From NCBI GenBank assembly GCA_040954595.2, contig CM082580.2, positions 10,540,001-10,604,000 of the forward strand: DNA of 64,000 bases, written 5' to 3'. The notes below the pieces were generated by a model, which saw only the letters and a program-made list of their open reading frames with translations, had not been told where the DNA came from and ran no database searches. The DNA is from Balanoglossus misakiensis. Its lineage: Eukaryota > Hemichordata. The position numbers and the translations under genes are program-made. Below, one piece after another: positions 34,001-48,000 of this stretch; the stretch's first letter is position 1, and each line of letters starts with the position of its first letter.

Positions 34001-37000
34001 ACTTACACCTGAAATGAATATCAGTCAATGATTTTTTGAAAGCGTCTGACTGACAGATACTTTGTCTCCCTGCGAACGATTTACACTCGATTATAGCCGC
34101 GGGGTCTCCTTACAAAATGTGCACGTAACGGCTCGAAAAGCTCAGATATCGTAAATCTTCATAGAATCTGGGATTATATGAACTGCGTCGTTCAGCGACA
34201 GCGGCGATTGATTTGCCATTTGGAATATAATCGCAAATGTATTTCGATTATGTTATTTTCGTCGGTACGAAGCAGATGATGTTAGCTCGGGTATAACGGA
34301 CCTCTGCAGACTTGCCCAATTTATGGAAACATTAAAACGCACATTTGTTGCTAAACGGTGTGTGCTGATGATTTGTTTTTTCTCTTAAGGCATAATAGTC
34401 CACACCAATTGCCAGCGAATCAAGGGTGACTAAATGTATTTTTCTTTATGGAATACAGTCGTTAATATTGACATTATTTGAATTATTTCATGTTGATAGG
34501 CTATTTTTTTTTGTTATATTGTTTAACCCGTTCACCGTCATGGTTTGGTCCAAATCCATTGTTTTCCACGGTAAAATTAGACCTCTGTAAAGGAACCTGG
34601 GTGGGGGGGGGGGGGGGCTTAAAGCAACTTCAGTTCGACCGTCTCCAAATGTTCAATTCTATGACAAAACGCGTGGATCAGTTATTCGGATGTGGAAACT
34701 GCGATCAATCGCGATATACATTAAGGGTAAAATCGAAGGAGTGTTACACCATTTGAAAATCGTTGCGCCATTCGCCGGGAAGACATTTTCATGCCAATTC
34801 TGACACGCCTTGGCCTCGTTTATGCTCGGAAGTCATCGGTTGTGTAGCAGTAAGCCTTGAACTCGGCGTCACCGCCACAACAGTAAATTACACAGTGTCC
34901 ATGACCGTGCCCTGGTGCAATAAAAAAAAGCGACACGCACAGACTTTTAATCGATGTCGACGCCACGCGAATGAAACGTTTGCATAACTGTCGAGAATGG
35001 ATGGGCTTCGCTCAGGCTGTCAAGCCTAGGAAGCAATGGCTTGAATTATTTTGCTCCTCATTGTTTCTGTGGACGGGACTAAGGTAACCTAGGTAACGAG
35101 GACTAGTAACACAAGCTCATTGGATTGGAAGGGTGGGTGTTTGGGTGGATGGATGGATGGACTGATGACTGACTTACTTTATACGTACGTACTTACTGAT
35201 TGGATGGATTGCATAATTAACTGCGCTTTCTACATTAGTACGTTGCGTAACTGCTTTCTATTTTTAAAAACAGTACAAACGTGTTTACATCACCTTTCGA
35301 CGAATTTCAAGTGGACATCGTGTGTTGTTTCCAGCGACTTTGAGGGATTCGGTGTATTTATCGAATGAATAACAATCGTCTGCGACAAGATTCAGTAACA
35401 GTGTTTGCATTTGAGCGGCAGGATTCTATGAATAAGTGTAGTAGCGCTCTGGAACTTGGCTTCCACTACGTCAATCAAGCAATTAGTAGTGGGCCATTTT
35501 ACTTGCTATGCCTTAACTCCGCTCCGTTGCGTTGTGTGTGTCTTCCACTAGGGTAGATAAGTGTGTTAACCATATGCATTAGTCAGTGTTTTACGGAAGT
35601 TGGAGTCATTTGCATATCTGCCACCCACATCATTGTTTTTCAGATGAGTGAAACTGCGTAATGCTTTATTTTTTCCGGTTGAGTATTATCCTAACACCAA
35701 GACTTGACTAATGGTGGACAATCTACTAGGGTAGTTAAATCTCTCACTGTTGGCACAATCGACATACATATATATACATCCTCTCGCACAATATCCTATG
35801 GCAGAATAGTGTACAAGGTAAAGCGAAGGGATTGCCGTTTCCTAGAGAATAGTAAAATCTATAATTATAATAGTATCGCAGTAAAGTGTTGTCCGCGATA
35901 TTACTAAATACCGTATACACTGAACATATAGTGCGACTTTTTCCTCTGTGTAGTTTGAGGAAAGAAACTACTGTGTTGTCATTCGCTCTCTCGCCAAAGA
36001 CACACCAAGACCTCTATCATGCATCCGATTCGAGTCCAGTGTACTTTGATGACTTCCGTGTATGTTTTATACTAAACGCAACGTTTTCGAGAGACGGCAC
36101 CCGATGTCAGGGTCAAAATTCCCCGGCGGTGCCAATACAAATCCCCAATTCAGCGTCAGAAGTCACATGGTGAACACCCACGGTTTGGATCAGAAGCACA
36201 CAAAAAAACATCCACTCCCCGAGCGATTATTGCTCGCTGACGTCCTGCCTAATGGAGTAATTGTTCGTCGTCCTTCACAGCTATCGCCGTTTACATGGAA
36301 GTGAAAGATTTAATTTCGCCCAATTCCCCCGTTCCGTGGGCCACTACAAAGCCGGTGTCAATTTCTCTCAAGTGCGAAATCATCTCGGATCGATCCACTT
36401 ACACAGTCAAGCTCGGTCCATTGTTCTGTCAATGTCAGTGTCAATGGACAGTATAGAAAACTGATTGAAACCCCCATTCAATAAACAAGCTAACGCACTC
36501 ATATTTGAAACCTACATGTCAAAGAAAGATGAATAGAAGGTCATTCAATAAAAAACTACATTTTGAATGCGGGCATTTTGTTATGTATTAGCTGATCCAG
36601 TAAATAAGACACATTTGAGTTATAACGCTATCAATGGAAGAAATCGGTATTGTCCCTCTGAATGATGAAATATTCTTGAATCTTAAATCGAGAACGATTG
36701 ATAACAACGCTCTTATTGAAGAACCCGTGGTACTTAAAATGGAACTTTTCCCTTCGCCTAACCAAGTGGACTGCCCCATGGTCTTTCAATTTCCTATTTC
36801 CTGTCAAGGTTCTCGCGCCGTTCTTTCCTCAAAGGATACATTTCTTTTGACAGTTGTCGTGTCTTCTTACTATTTGAGTGTAAAGTGTGGCTTGTCAATG
36901 AATTGTATTCAATACAGCTTATGCTCTCTTGCACGACGACACGACTATGACAAGGTCAAGTATGCTTTCAACAGCTATAAAATATTTTATTCTTAGGCCA

Positions 37001-40000
37001 AACAGGTAAATGTGATATGAATATTTTGAGCTGCATAAACTATCAAAACATTTTCTCAGCAGCCATTAATGCCCATACGTCATCAATGCGTTGATCTTTT
37101 AAAACAAAAAGGAGCCAATCACAGAACGTTGTTTTAACGTGTACAAAGTGCAAGTGGATCAGAATGTAGGCCTAAGTTAACTCCAAAATAATCATTTTGA
37201 TGTTCTGTTTAGGTTTCTTATGAAACGGTCTGGAAAGCAAGCTGAAACTCAGCATCCCATATTCAAATGTTGTATTGTTTTTACACGTGACTACACTTCT
37301 ACATGTACAACACCAAGCTATTGAATTATTCTAAAACCTGAAAATTTACAGTTCAGTTCTTTTGTAAATGATATTTTGCTGGCCACTGTTACACGAATCG
37401 CCACTTCAGCAACCCTCCAACCTTCAAGCCATCCAATTGTATCAGATGGTGCCCACGACACCATCAAGGATGTGCCATCTGAATCTCGCCGTGTAGATCC
37501 TGTCCAAGTACATCTACTCGAAAGGACTTACAGCACGACGATGTCTACTATCAACCACTCCGGCTTCACAGTGGAACTGTTTCTCACCCCTACTTAAGTA
37601 TTCACACATCTCCGTGAAGATTTGAAAAAAAAACAATGCTAAGAATTCTTGTGAAAGGATATCTTATACTCTCACACCGCATGCATATGCCACGGCTTTT
37701 AAATGCTGCTTATGACTGTCCTAATTCCTAATTTGATTAACATCATGTATTTCAAAGTCGTTGAAGTTTATCGAAAATCTTGTTTTTGTGAAACAGTAAC
37801 ACTTCCCTTTAGGCCTCAGAAATTTGAGAACCGCTATAACTGATGTGCATTGGTAGAAATCAGAAGTTTGTTGGCACATTACTCCTCTGTAAGTTTAACG
37901 CTCACTTGAAGAAATGCTTTCCGGTTGAACACCATCTGTACAAGAAACGAGGTGTTCTCGACAGAGAAATCCCGATCCAAGATGCGTTGCGGGTTAGTTT
38001 ACCACAGAATAGAGATCGTTACCCTGCGGTGAGTCTATTAGAACCGCTAAATCGCTGATTCCCTATTTACAATGCATATGACTCCCGTATCATTTTACTC
38101 TTTGCAATCTGTATCGCGTTGCCACGAATCTCTTTATTGTAAACTAAAAGAGTTGGGTGTTTTTTGAGGTGCTTGTCACTATACTCTGCTGTCAGAGAAA
38201 TTGACCCGATCTCTGATGCCTGTCTGGCCCGGCCCTTCAGATCAGCAGTAGCTCATTATAGACAAAAATGAGATCACAAAACTGTGCCGCGAAAATAAAA
38301 TCTGACGTGCTTCATTTAAACATTTGAAGGTGAAATTTTGAATCGTTTCTCACTCACAGAATGATCCCCAAGTGGAGGTCGTTTGAAACGCATATGGGGA
38401 CCACATCCGTTCATCTGCAGTAACACTTATCAAGTGGATTTTTAAAAAAATCAGGCCATCTAAACCAGTATAAATCACAAAATACTGATATCCGGACGAA
38501 CCTGCCTCATCACGGTTGATGATTTTTTTTCAGGGGATGGCGGCAGTGGAAAGAAAATATATAGCTTAATTTTGTATGATTTCGCATGATTGATTGCTCG
38601 TAGAGTTACACTTTCGGAATAGCTTTGTATGGCACGTGTACAAGTAACACATGTCTAATTCGCCCTCTGCGTGATATAGTTTTATGGTATTTTCCCCTGT
38701 TTACTTTTCACACACAATGCATTTTTTGATGTGATTGACCGGAACTGTCGCAGTCAAATTTAACAAGAAAGACGCTCTTGATACGATTTAATGAGGTTGT
38801 ATTTTGTGCTCTTAAAGCTGCAGTTAAACGCGATTTTCAAATTTGGATCAGATAATCGGCAGTGTGGACGGACGCGAAAGTTAAAATGCCCACTGAACAG
38901 GAAATCCAATATGTTAAAGTAAATCAAAGCTGTGTTACTTTGCCATCGCTGCAAATGGTTAGAGGGCGACCGTTTACATTGTCGACTGCGAGGATAATAG
39001 CCTACTAAACCATCCTGCATCTTGAACTCAATTCTCTGAAAGTTGTACGCGATGACATGAATTTATCTGTGCCGGCATAACGATTTGTCCGTTTACGGCA
39101 AAACATCGCAAAATTGTGTTGTCGCTTGGAGTATCAAATGTGTATGTACCAATTCACTGATAAATGAAATTTACTCATACACCTCCCCATCCCTCACCCG
39201 ATGCATAACGCATACTGCATAAAGGTTAAGTATTTACTCCCATGTGGAATCGTGCTGATTTACTCGTGTCGCCACTTGTGAACATGATCTTACTGTGGAT
39301 TTCCGTGTATTTGAAGTTCGGAAAGTTAGGATCATAAGTGCCCTCTCCTTCCCGAAAACAAGTCATTATGACCTGAAGATGTTCCCTTCATTTGCACGTG
39401 GTTTCTTGAAGGCCGGAACAAGGCGCCTCTCTTTCTCTTTTACCCGATCGGAAGGTGCTGAGGAGATAAATCCGCCTGGAACCTAATGAATTCACTAGGA
39501 ACGCCCCACTATTCTCGTTGTTGTGACTTTCCATACCAATAACCCTACTTGCCTGCCTGCTTGCCTGCGAGTGCGAAACGTAACTAGTAACCAGACTACT
39601 GTTCCCCCAGTTCTCAGAGAGGCTAGCGGCCCAGCTGCTGATATCTTACAAAGCATACACAGATTTTATGATTTCTCCGTTTGGCGTTGATTTACGAAAT
39701 ATCGGCGGTGAACTTTGTCTGAGTGAATACTCATCATACCGTGCCATACTCTCATAATGGGCGTTAATGCCCCCACTTTCCTTTTATGGCATTCCCAAAC
39801 GCCAAGCAGGTAAATCATACCCTCAGGCGCGGCCCTATATATACAGCATCACTATGGTGTGTTTGTTTTTGAGGGGGGGGGGGGTCTGCCTCGATAACCG
39901 GTAATAATGAAGCAAATTGTGTAATCATTATCTTTGTTTAAGTCCGATGATTTTCACTGGCAAGTTGATTTTTTTCTTTTCACTTTCAAGTCTGACCCAT

Positions 40001-42573
40001 CACAATACGCAATTCAACTAAAGAAACTTCACATCACATCAATCATGTTTTCACTTAAATATTTTCCATTAAGAAGACTAATCGTGTGTCTGCCTGCCTC
40101 CGAAATTGAAATATGTGCGGCCAAGAAGCTATCATCCCATTGAAGGAATCGCAGTTGCGCCCACCCATTGTTAAGTGCGTTTGCTCCACTGAGCAAACAC
40201 CATAAAAGCAACAGGTAATTTCCGTGCGCGATTTATGTATCGCGCGCATATGCAGCGCCGCATCTGGGACGTGCGTCCTATTCAATAGAACCTGCCGACG
40301 ATCATTGCCTTCGTGAACGCATCTGGCAGATCTGCGCGATGCGACGCGTGAAATGACGATCTGCGAGTCGGATTACTAAGGTATCTCATAGGTGTAATTT
40401 CAGCTTTGTTTTCAAAAGGAACGTTGACTTGCGAAATATTTGATCGGTGCATCAAGAAGCTGCGTTTGCGGCAATTACGCGCCATTAAAAAGAAAGAACG
40501 GCACAAGGGGTCAGAGTTCAACACCGGCAACGCTGCATTAGCAAGAAAAGCAGAAAAAAAATTCACAGCCTCGCTAGACTTCAATATAAAATTACCGAAA
40601 CTTACAGACGTTAGTAAAAAAGAAGTCGCGGTATTCACTGGGGAAGAGGCGACAATAAGAGTTTATAGACGCCTCTCCTATTTCCATGTTGGGTAATGTG
40701 AAAATCATCAAAAGGCTCGGCGATGTTCTCCCATGGCGGTATTTCGGAATGTTCAAAGGGAACACGCGTGGAAACGAGGCAGAATCGGGATTAGTACTTG
40801 ACAGAATCCTTCTACGGTGAATATACCCTACTTCAGCGCAGACTCGTCTTTTCCCAAATAGCTCACACTGATATGCCTGGGCGATTTCTGTGTTAAAATT
40901 AGGTACGCATTTTGTGTATTTTGTTCTACAACGCATGCTGGTGGCTCACCGATCTGCCTACGGATGCAAGCCCCCTCTGTAGTGTACGTGAGAGTCATCG
41001 TGCGCGAACATTACCATGAAAAGATGGGAGATTATCAGAAGCTGGCCATGCCAGGGCGTCTAATAACATTCGCAGACTAGACATTGGTGAGTTTAATTTG
41101 CAAAATGTATGCAGCAATAACAAAGCAGCGAAAAGGGAAGAAATCGTGTACCGCTTTACATCCATCTGTGGTCGACCAAAGTTTACCATTGCAGAGATAA
41201 TGGAAGTTCAACTGGACACGATAACTGGATAATAAACCACATTAAAAAATTGTTAGTTAGAGTCACGTACCTTAGATATGAACAGGCACTGCAAACGTCT
41301 TTTTAGAACAACCAGAAGCAAAAACGCGTCCTATTGAAGCAATACTACGGACAGAGAATGGCGTTGGCGAGCTTATCCTAAACGATGCATGCACAGATAT
41401 TGGAAATGCGGTGCTCAGAACGCCAACTGCAAGGATACCCTTCAGCGCTAGACGACACAAGAAAGGCTAAGCTAGCTTTGACAGTCCGATAAAATAGCAA
41501 TAAACGCTTCCCCGGAGAGAATCTCGGTATTAATCAAAGCGCGTGATTACTTTGGAAACACCCCCTTTGCCCCGCCCAATGGCAGAGTGGATTTTCGTCT
41601 CCAGCCCCCCCCCCCTCAATTTTGTAATAATACAACAGTATTCTAATAATATTGCAAAGGGAATCACGCTTATGTATTTTACAGTATTACAGCATTCGAA
41701 CTACCGAAGTTCACGTTCGACATCAGTGAAGCAAATATTGGTCACGGAGATAATATTTTTGATAATTTATTATGTTAACAAGTGGTATCCTATAGCTAAA
41801 TGTAGTCCTTTGCACCCGGCTAGCCGCGGCAACGATTGATAGACATTGCGATATTTGGGATTTCTACGGCGAGATTGATGGATATTTGCAGCTTTGTGAC
41901 ATTTGGCGAGGAAAACAAATACAAGCAGGTTGATTTATTAAACGCAAACTTTTCTCCAAAGAAGATTATCAATGATGGTTGTCACGAAAAAGGGGTAGCA
42001 GCGCACCCTCTTTCCTATTGGCTGCTCATTTAATGAATATTAATCAAGGTGTGATTTAAGGACGGTGCACGTGATCCACGGGAGAGATATATTCGCCAGC
42101 CGCGTCCAACCTCGTAAAAGATCCCTTCGCTTGATTGTGCCAAGAATTTACCCGACCGTAACATACTATAGTTCCCGGCAATCGTGCTGTTCTCACACAC
42201 TGCGCATGTATACTAGCACTGACAAAATGTGACGAAAAGTCACGTATAGTTCTCTTTAACAGCCGGCTTCTGTTATTAAAGAGGTGTCTATGTGGGGAAA
42301 ATAGAAATGTGACCAGCATAAAATCTACAGAAACAAAATATCATAAACACAAAGCCCGTCTTCCCGTAAGAATGTACAGCGAGTTTAGACATGCATTGCG
42401 CAACAGAACGTCCATAACAACCATAGTTCATCATCGCTAAGTTCTAACCAGGAAGTCAAAAATGGGGCGACAGTATACGTCCTTGAGATCTAACGACCAG
42501 TAAGTTTTGCATAATTTCCCGGGGAAACGTGACTTCTCGATACCACTCAAACTTTAATTTGCACTATTTAGCT
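31038..42573. other. Gene-poor intergenic DNA
   Basis: About 11.5 kb without a gene I can support. The longest frames (for example 36634-36996 plus, 120 codons; 36588-36779 minus; 40406-40696 plus) overlap open frames on the opposite strand and show no domain. Present are G15 at 34603-34617, G12 at 39873-39884, C11 at 41605-41615 and a short GGAT repeat at 35147-35160. The 5' non-coding exon of the peptide gene should lie near the left end. No tRNA or rRNA gene seen. Confidence 0.5.
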
Positions 42574-42684
42574 GACAAAGAAAGGTGTCGAGATGAGAAA
42601 ATGAGAAGATGCCACTTGAAGGACAGGAAGTGTCAATGCATTCTCTTTAAGAAGCATTTTGTCATCTTGACACCTTTCTTTGCC
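42574..42684. ncRNA. Candidate structured RNA or foldback element: 30-bp hairpin
   Basis: Left arm 42574-42603 and right arm 42655-42684 pair over 30 positions with two mismatches, one G-U and no bulge, around a 51-nt loop. Within the loop CACTT and AAGTG can pair again. Two of the next three outer positions also pair. A stem this regular could be a pre-miRNA-like transcript or a small foldback transposon. No open frame or target-site duplication was recognised, and the transcribed strand is unknown. Confidence 0.4.
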
Positions 42685-45036
42685 ATCTGAAAAAAAACCG
42701 TGCGCCTTTTAATTGTCTGTTTCCGCGCCAAGATAATGTGTTAATTTATGCAGGTATTACGACTGTTAACATTGGGTGATAATGATCTTCTTACATACAA
42801 ACTTTTAGCGCTTGAGAACGTGAGAAATATAACGTGATGATTGTTCTAAAATATTTCTGCGGCAGATCGGAATGCCCGGGGAACAGCTTCTGAAACATGT
42901 TCTTCGTGAAGGTTGATACTCACTGTGTCTGCGTCCACCTGCGACAAGGGTTGATTATCGCTCTTGGATTTCTCAGTCTCGCTGAGCTACGTGCGAGATA
43001 CGAGCAAATCACGACACAGGTGCGACGGTGAAGTCCGATCCGGTATCTATGACGTCACCAACTTGCGAGAGAGAAGCTGCAAGGCCAAGTCGACCGAAAC
43101 CCACACGCGCTGTACTGTGCTTCCGTTGTCAAAGAATCCAAAACCGAAGGAAGTTGCCACTCGGATTCAGACAATACGTGTGGTCGTTCCGGGCGAAAAA
43201 AAGCTGCGCGAAACACCCTCACGATCGCAAAATCTTCAAGTAGATGTAATGTTCTCACAAGTGCGCGAATCAGCGATGCTTGGACACTATCTGTCCATGT
43301 ACATGTATACTTCAACTACCAGAGCTCATGGGAAGTGTAAGGAATAGTAAAAACTTAGCTCGGTTATTGAACCACCACTGAATAACGGGGAACTCGATAT
43401 TTTATGGGTTGACGAATAGGTTGCGCAAGCTGCATGCGTGCGAGGGTGTGTGTATGTGTGCATGTATGTCCACCCGCCTGGAGTTTCTTGAGTTTACCTC
43501 GATGCACCTGCGACATGAGGATCGTTTGTCATTCTCACATTTCCAGTTGCCATTTTCAACCGATACATTTCATATGCTCACTCCCACTGAAAGCCGAGGG
43601 ATATGTTTTTTTCTCACCGCCCAGGCATACTTTTAGCGAAGCAACGCTTTCTGCTTGATGCGTGTATCCAAATTAGAAGGTCATATCAAGTAAGACAGGG
43701 TACATTTTGTTATCTGCGTAATAAGACGCTTTTTTTGTTCGAACGGTTTCGATGGAGCTACCGCTTCCGACGTAGTTGGTTAACGCAGGTTAGCGTTCTC
43801 GATCCACAGCTCTCGCATTACTAGTACTTCGCATTGACATTGAATGTTAACGCAACCCAGCTATAATTTATCTCGCATATATGGTTTACAGGACTGATTG
43901 GGTTATTAGAAAAAAATGACGAGCGATGAAAACGTTCTGTGCGCTGTAGGTTGCATGTGCGATACCGCCAACATTATGCTAATATCGCTAGTGTTGAATT
44001 AACAGGTTGTAAATCTTTTATGGGTATGCCAAGTGTAAAAGTGGATTTATCGAACTGTGGAATAAGGTTAACCTTAATAGGTATGAATTTACGGCAAAGT
44101 AAATTAAGTGCCGGTCAATGCCAATGTCATGTTGCAAATTAACACATCAAATATTTCATAAATGAAAGCAGGGGTATTATACTTTGACCCAGATTTTAGT
44201 GAATATAGCTGTATTTATCTACCTCCTGCCTGCGATCATATTTGTCGGCAATGATTTAGTGTTAATCCGTGGGCCAATTAATAAACTGAGCTGCGCATTT
44301 AAAAGGAAATTCGAAATATCTGCCTCGTTTAATATTGTTTACTAGGTCATTTCATAAAATGCGACGGAGAAATCGGTACACAGCGCTGTCAGGATGGAAT
44401 TTGCCGCCATTCGCTATATGCACCACGTTCTTTCATTTTGTTTTCGGCTTCAATCCTCCATGTGTGACTGCCGTATGCAATAAGATTCCTGCGTCTGAAG
44501 AAGTCAATGCATCTAACTTAAAACGCTTGAAACCTACCAAGTGGCCGCCTTACTAATCACACATTTGATTCTTTCGCTGGGTCCTTGATTATTTTGAAGA
44601 CGCCGTTTGCTAGACATAATAAATTGCTTCGCTTCTGGATACAATTTGGGTGGACTGGTCGTTTAGATGGAGTAGGCTTGACAACAGCACACTGCTATTT
44701 TTTTGTGATTCCAATCTTCCTCCAACCAGATAACAGACCGGGGAAGATCAGCGAGAGGCTGATTTCGGTACGGCACTTTTAGGCTTTTGATCATCTTATA
44801 CCCGTTGAAAGGCCTGAAAGTTGAAACAAGGAATGGGTGTGACCTATACCCTCAATAGCTGCGCTTCTGAACACATGAATGGCAAAATGCAGACAAGGCG
44901 CCCTCTGTCGGTTGATAAGATACTGACTTCGGAGCATTGCCGACGTAAAAACGGCAGGCGGTTGTCACACTTCGCGAAGAGCCTCAAGAGGGCATGTGAC
45001 GAGAAGTCAAAGGCAAACTCAAAAATTGAAATTGGT

Positions 45037-45054
45037 GGGGGGGGGGGGGGGGGG
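45037..45054. repeat. G18 homopolymer
   Basis: Eighteen consecutive G bases, the longest of about a dozen G or C runs of at least ten bases in the window. Confidence 0.95.
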
Positions 45055-48000
45055 ACATACTAAGTTGATTTTTACAGTTGGTTTGAATCAAGGCTCGTCT
45101 TACAGGAAGTCCAGAATGTGTTGTTCGTACGTAGATGTCGCTCTTTTCGTTGACAGACTGAGAAAGCAGAACCACGTCACGCCATCGCAACGTACGCATT
45201 ATCCGGCGCGCCTAGGCCTTAAGGCTACAGACATTAAAAATTCATGGTCGATAATAAAAAAAGATCTACTCGGCTCCGAAGAAACGTGGCTTCCCAGCCC
45301 CCCGGGAGACTGCTTGAGTTTAATGATGGCATGTTTGGTCAAAGCAATCACCTCATGAGGGACAACCACTCTAAATTAAAATCCATCGATCAGCGACGGA
45401 AGGTGTGCGGCGGTGAAGTCCTCTTCATTTATTTAAAGGGTCTCGGCGGTCGACTGATTTGTGGCCAAGGGTTCCCCGTTACACGCGTTCCCCTTGGTTT
45501 CAAGGTCACCCATATGCATAGTTTAGGTTACATGTTTAACAATGTTCCTGGTAAAAAAAATCATTGCATACACGGGTGACTTTTATGATTGTGGCGAAGT
45601 CTGCGTTTCACACTCTTTTATGTGCGGATAACGGTCGTTTAATAAACAGTAGAATGTGCGATTTGTGCAGAGAAGAAAAATACGTACGAAAGAGTTCCCT
45701 CAAAGAACTTACTGATGAAAGTCAGGCTCAAAATTCGATGAAATTAGGAAGGTCAACTCACGTGACATTGTCTTTTGTTCGTGAGTTTTGCTGATGAGGG
45801 CGCAAATCGACCTATTCAACACGTGAGAAACTCTTTGCCTAACAAAACGGTTACCTTTTTTTAAAATACAAAAACAAGCTGTTTAACTAATCGGTCGACT
45901 AATGTTGTCACCATCTGATCGATAGAATTCACACTGGATATACAAGTAGAGCGCCCTCAACAGCAGTGCCAACCACATACACGACAGAGTGATACTCTGG
46001 ATACAACTGGATTCCACCAGGCTGTGTATGTATGGGGGGGGGGGGGTGAGGAATATGACTATGGAAACGTACAATTTAGCGGTTAACAGCCAGTAGGGGC
46101 TCATGAACAGCTCCAATGGGTCCCGGATATTTTACGATATATGAAGTTACAGATCTTATATTCTCTTCACCTCCCCTTCTTCTTCTTCAAGACCGTCTTG
46201 TAAGGATAGCTGCACGGGCCTGAAGGGCGTTCGAGTAGAATAACATAGGACGTGGAACATTATGCCGAGGTCCACTTATCCTTGTAATATTCAGCCATCT
46301 GCCACTCAGCTGTAATTTCATCCTCAAGGTCTTCTATTCAGTGTATATTTTTAGAGCGACTCATTTTTTCCTCTCTTTGTGATATATTTGTTTTAAATCT
46401 CAGAATGCCAGCGTGACCAGAACTTTTTATTTGGCCGCTCCACTTTTGGCAGAAATCCGCCATCTTGAAACTGTGATCGGTTATCGCTTGCCTTGCCCAG
46501 GTAGCAAAATCTATCGAGAGGAACAAGAAAGCTAATTCAGGAACGGAATCACTACATTGTATTTGATAGCGCTGGCGCTCACAGCGCTTCTTCGGTCCTG
46601 ACGTCACACAACTTCCGCCTCACAGTATATGATTGCGCTGCACTTTCACGCCAATGTGGGTGTGAAGATTGTTGAACCAACTCCGCCCGAGAGGAGATAT
46701 TTGCTTGCAAAGATAAATGAAAATCTTGTTCGAAGACTTAGCGATAGTAAGAGTATTCTTTGGAGTCTGGAAGTGTTATTTCGAATGTCTTATACATGAA
46801 CTCGGTGGAATTAAGACCTGCAATGCACATACAACAACCGTGGCTAATAAAACTATTCACCAGAGTACAACAGTGTGTCATTTTAAAGTGTTGGGAACGG
46901 GAAATGGTCATACTTTGGTATTCAATAACAGTATCCTTCTTATATTCATTCGTCGTAGAATCACCAGTGGACAGTGACACTTCATAAAACATCATATCTC
47001 TCGTGTCGTTCTCAAGTAGCTGGGGATTACAACATTGACGGGCCTGTCGAGTTTTATGGAGACGTAACACCACTCCTATAACATGAAAACCGATGCCAGG
47101 CAACGCGTGTCGTTTGTCAGTACACGTCATTCTCGAAGTTTTGTACACCTTCACACTTATGTTTTTTTTCCTTCAGCCAACAGAGGCGGAACGAATGCAC
47201 AATTCTGACGACATCTATTTGTTAGGATTTACCACAAAGATTGCTGGTACCATAAAACAAAACCTTCACGGAATTGGTTTTATGGCCACTAAAGATCACT
47301 TTCAATAACTAAATGCACCTGGGTGCCATTAAAGACGGTCCCGCTGTGTTGTATAGTCAGAAGTGATTATTTATAACATAGATGAGAGATAAGTTGTTTA
47401 AATCGGCGAGACTGTATCTATATATCTAGGCAGGTGATGCCGCCTGCACTGAACGGAATCAAGCATAACCGATGAGACAAGCGAACGGAAAATCGGGACA
47501 AAACTGACAGACGTGACACGCATCATGCCCAGTCTGGACCCACGGGATTTGACTCGTATATGTGTTTTATGCGACTATCGGATCAGCTTGTTATATTACT
47601 GAAATGCGATTAACCATTATCGGTGACTGCAAGAATTCTAATTTCGTTCATTTGAAGAAGAAGAAGAAAAAAAGATAGAAAATCGGTTTTAAGGTCAAAC
47701 AATGTGCATGATGCTAATTTTAACAGCACACGTGGGTAGCTCGCCGGGTACAACCAACAAAGTTTTCAAACTTTTAAGTGGTTCTGTCATCCGCTAACAT
47801 TGGTGGTATACTGCACAGAGATAACGGTCATGAAAATGGCCTATCGCTCCACATGGTAGGGTTTTTCATTGAAATGGCGTCACAGAAATGGCTGAGCATT
47901 CACAGACTGTAAACCTTCAATTGGGATAACCCCTCAGAGTATGCGCCTTTAATTGTATGAGGTCCCTTAGTTAAGGACAAGTGGAACGCGCTATCCGGCG

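Noticed and set aside
36588-36996. Overlapping open frames on both strands (63 and 120 codons)
   Set aside because: Both strands are open over about 150 bp, but neither product is recognisable and no splice or start context supports a gene.
46338-46607. Minus-strand 89-codon frame containing a CAAGATGGCGGA start-like context
   Set aside because: Good start context but no domain or downstream exon; too weak to call.
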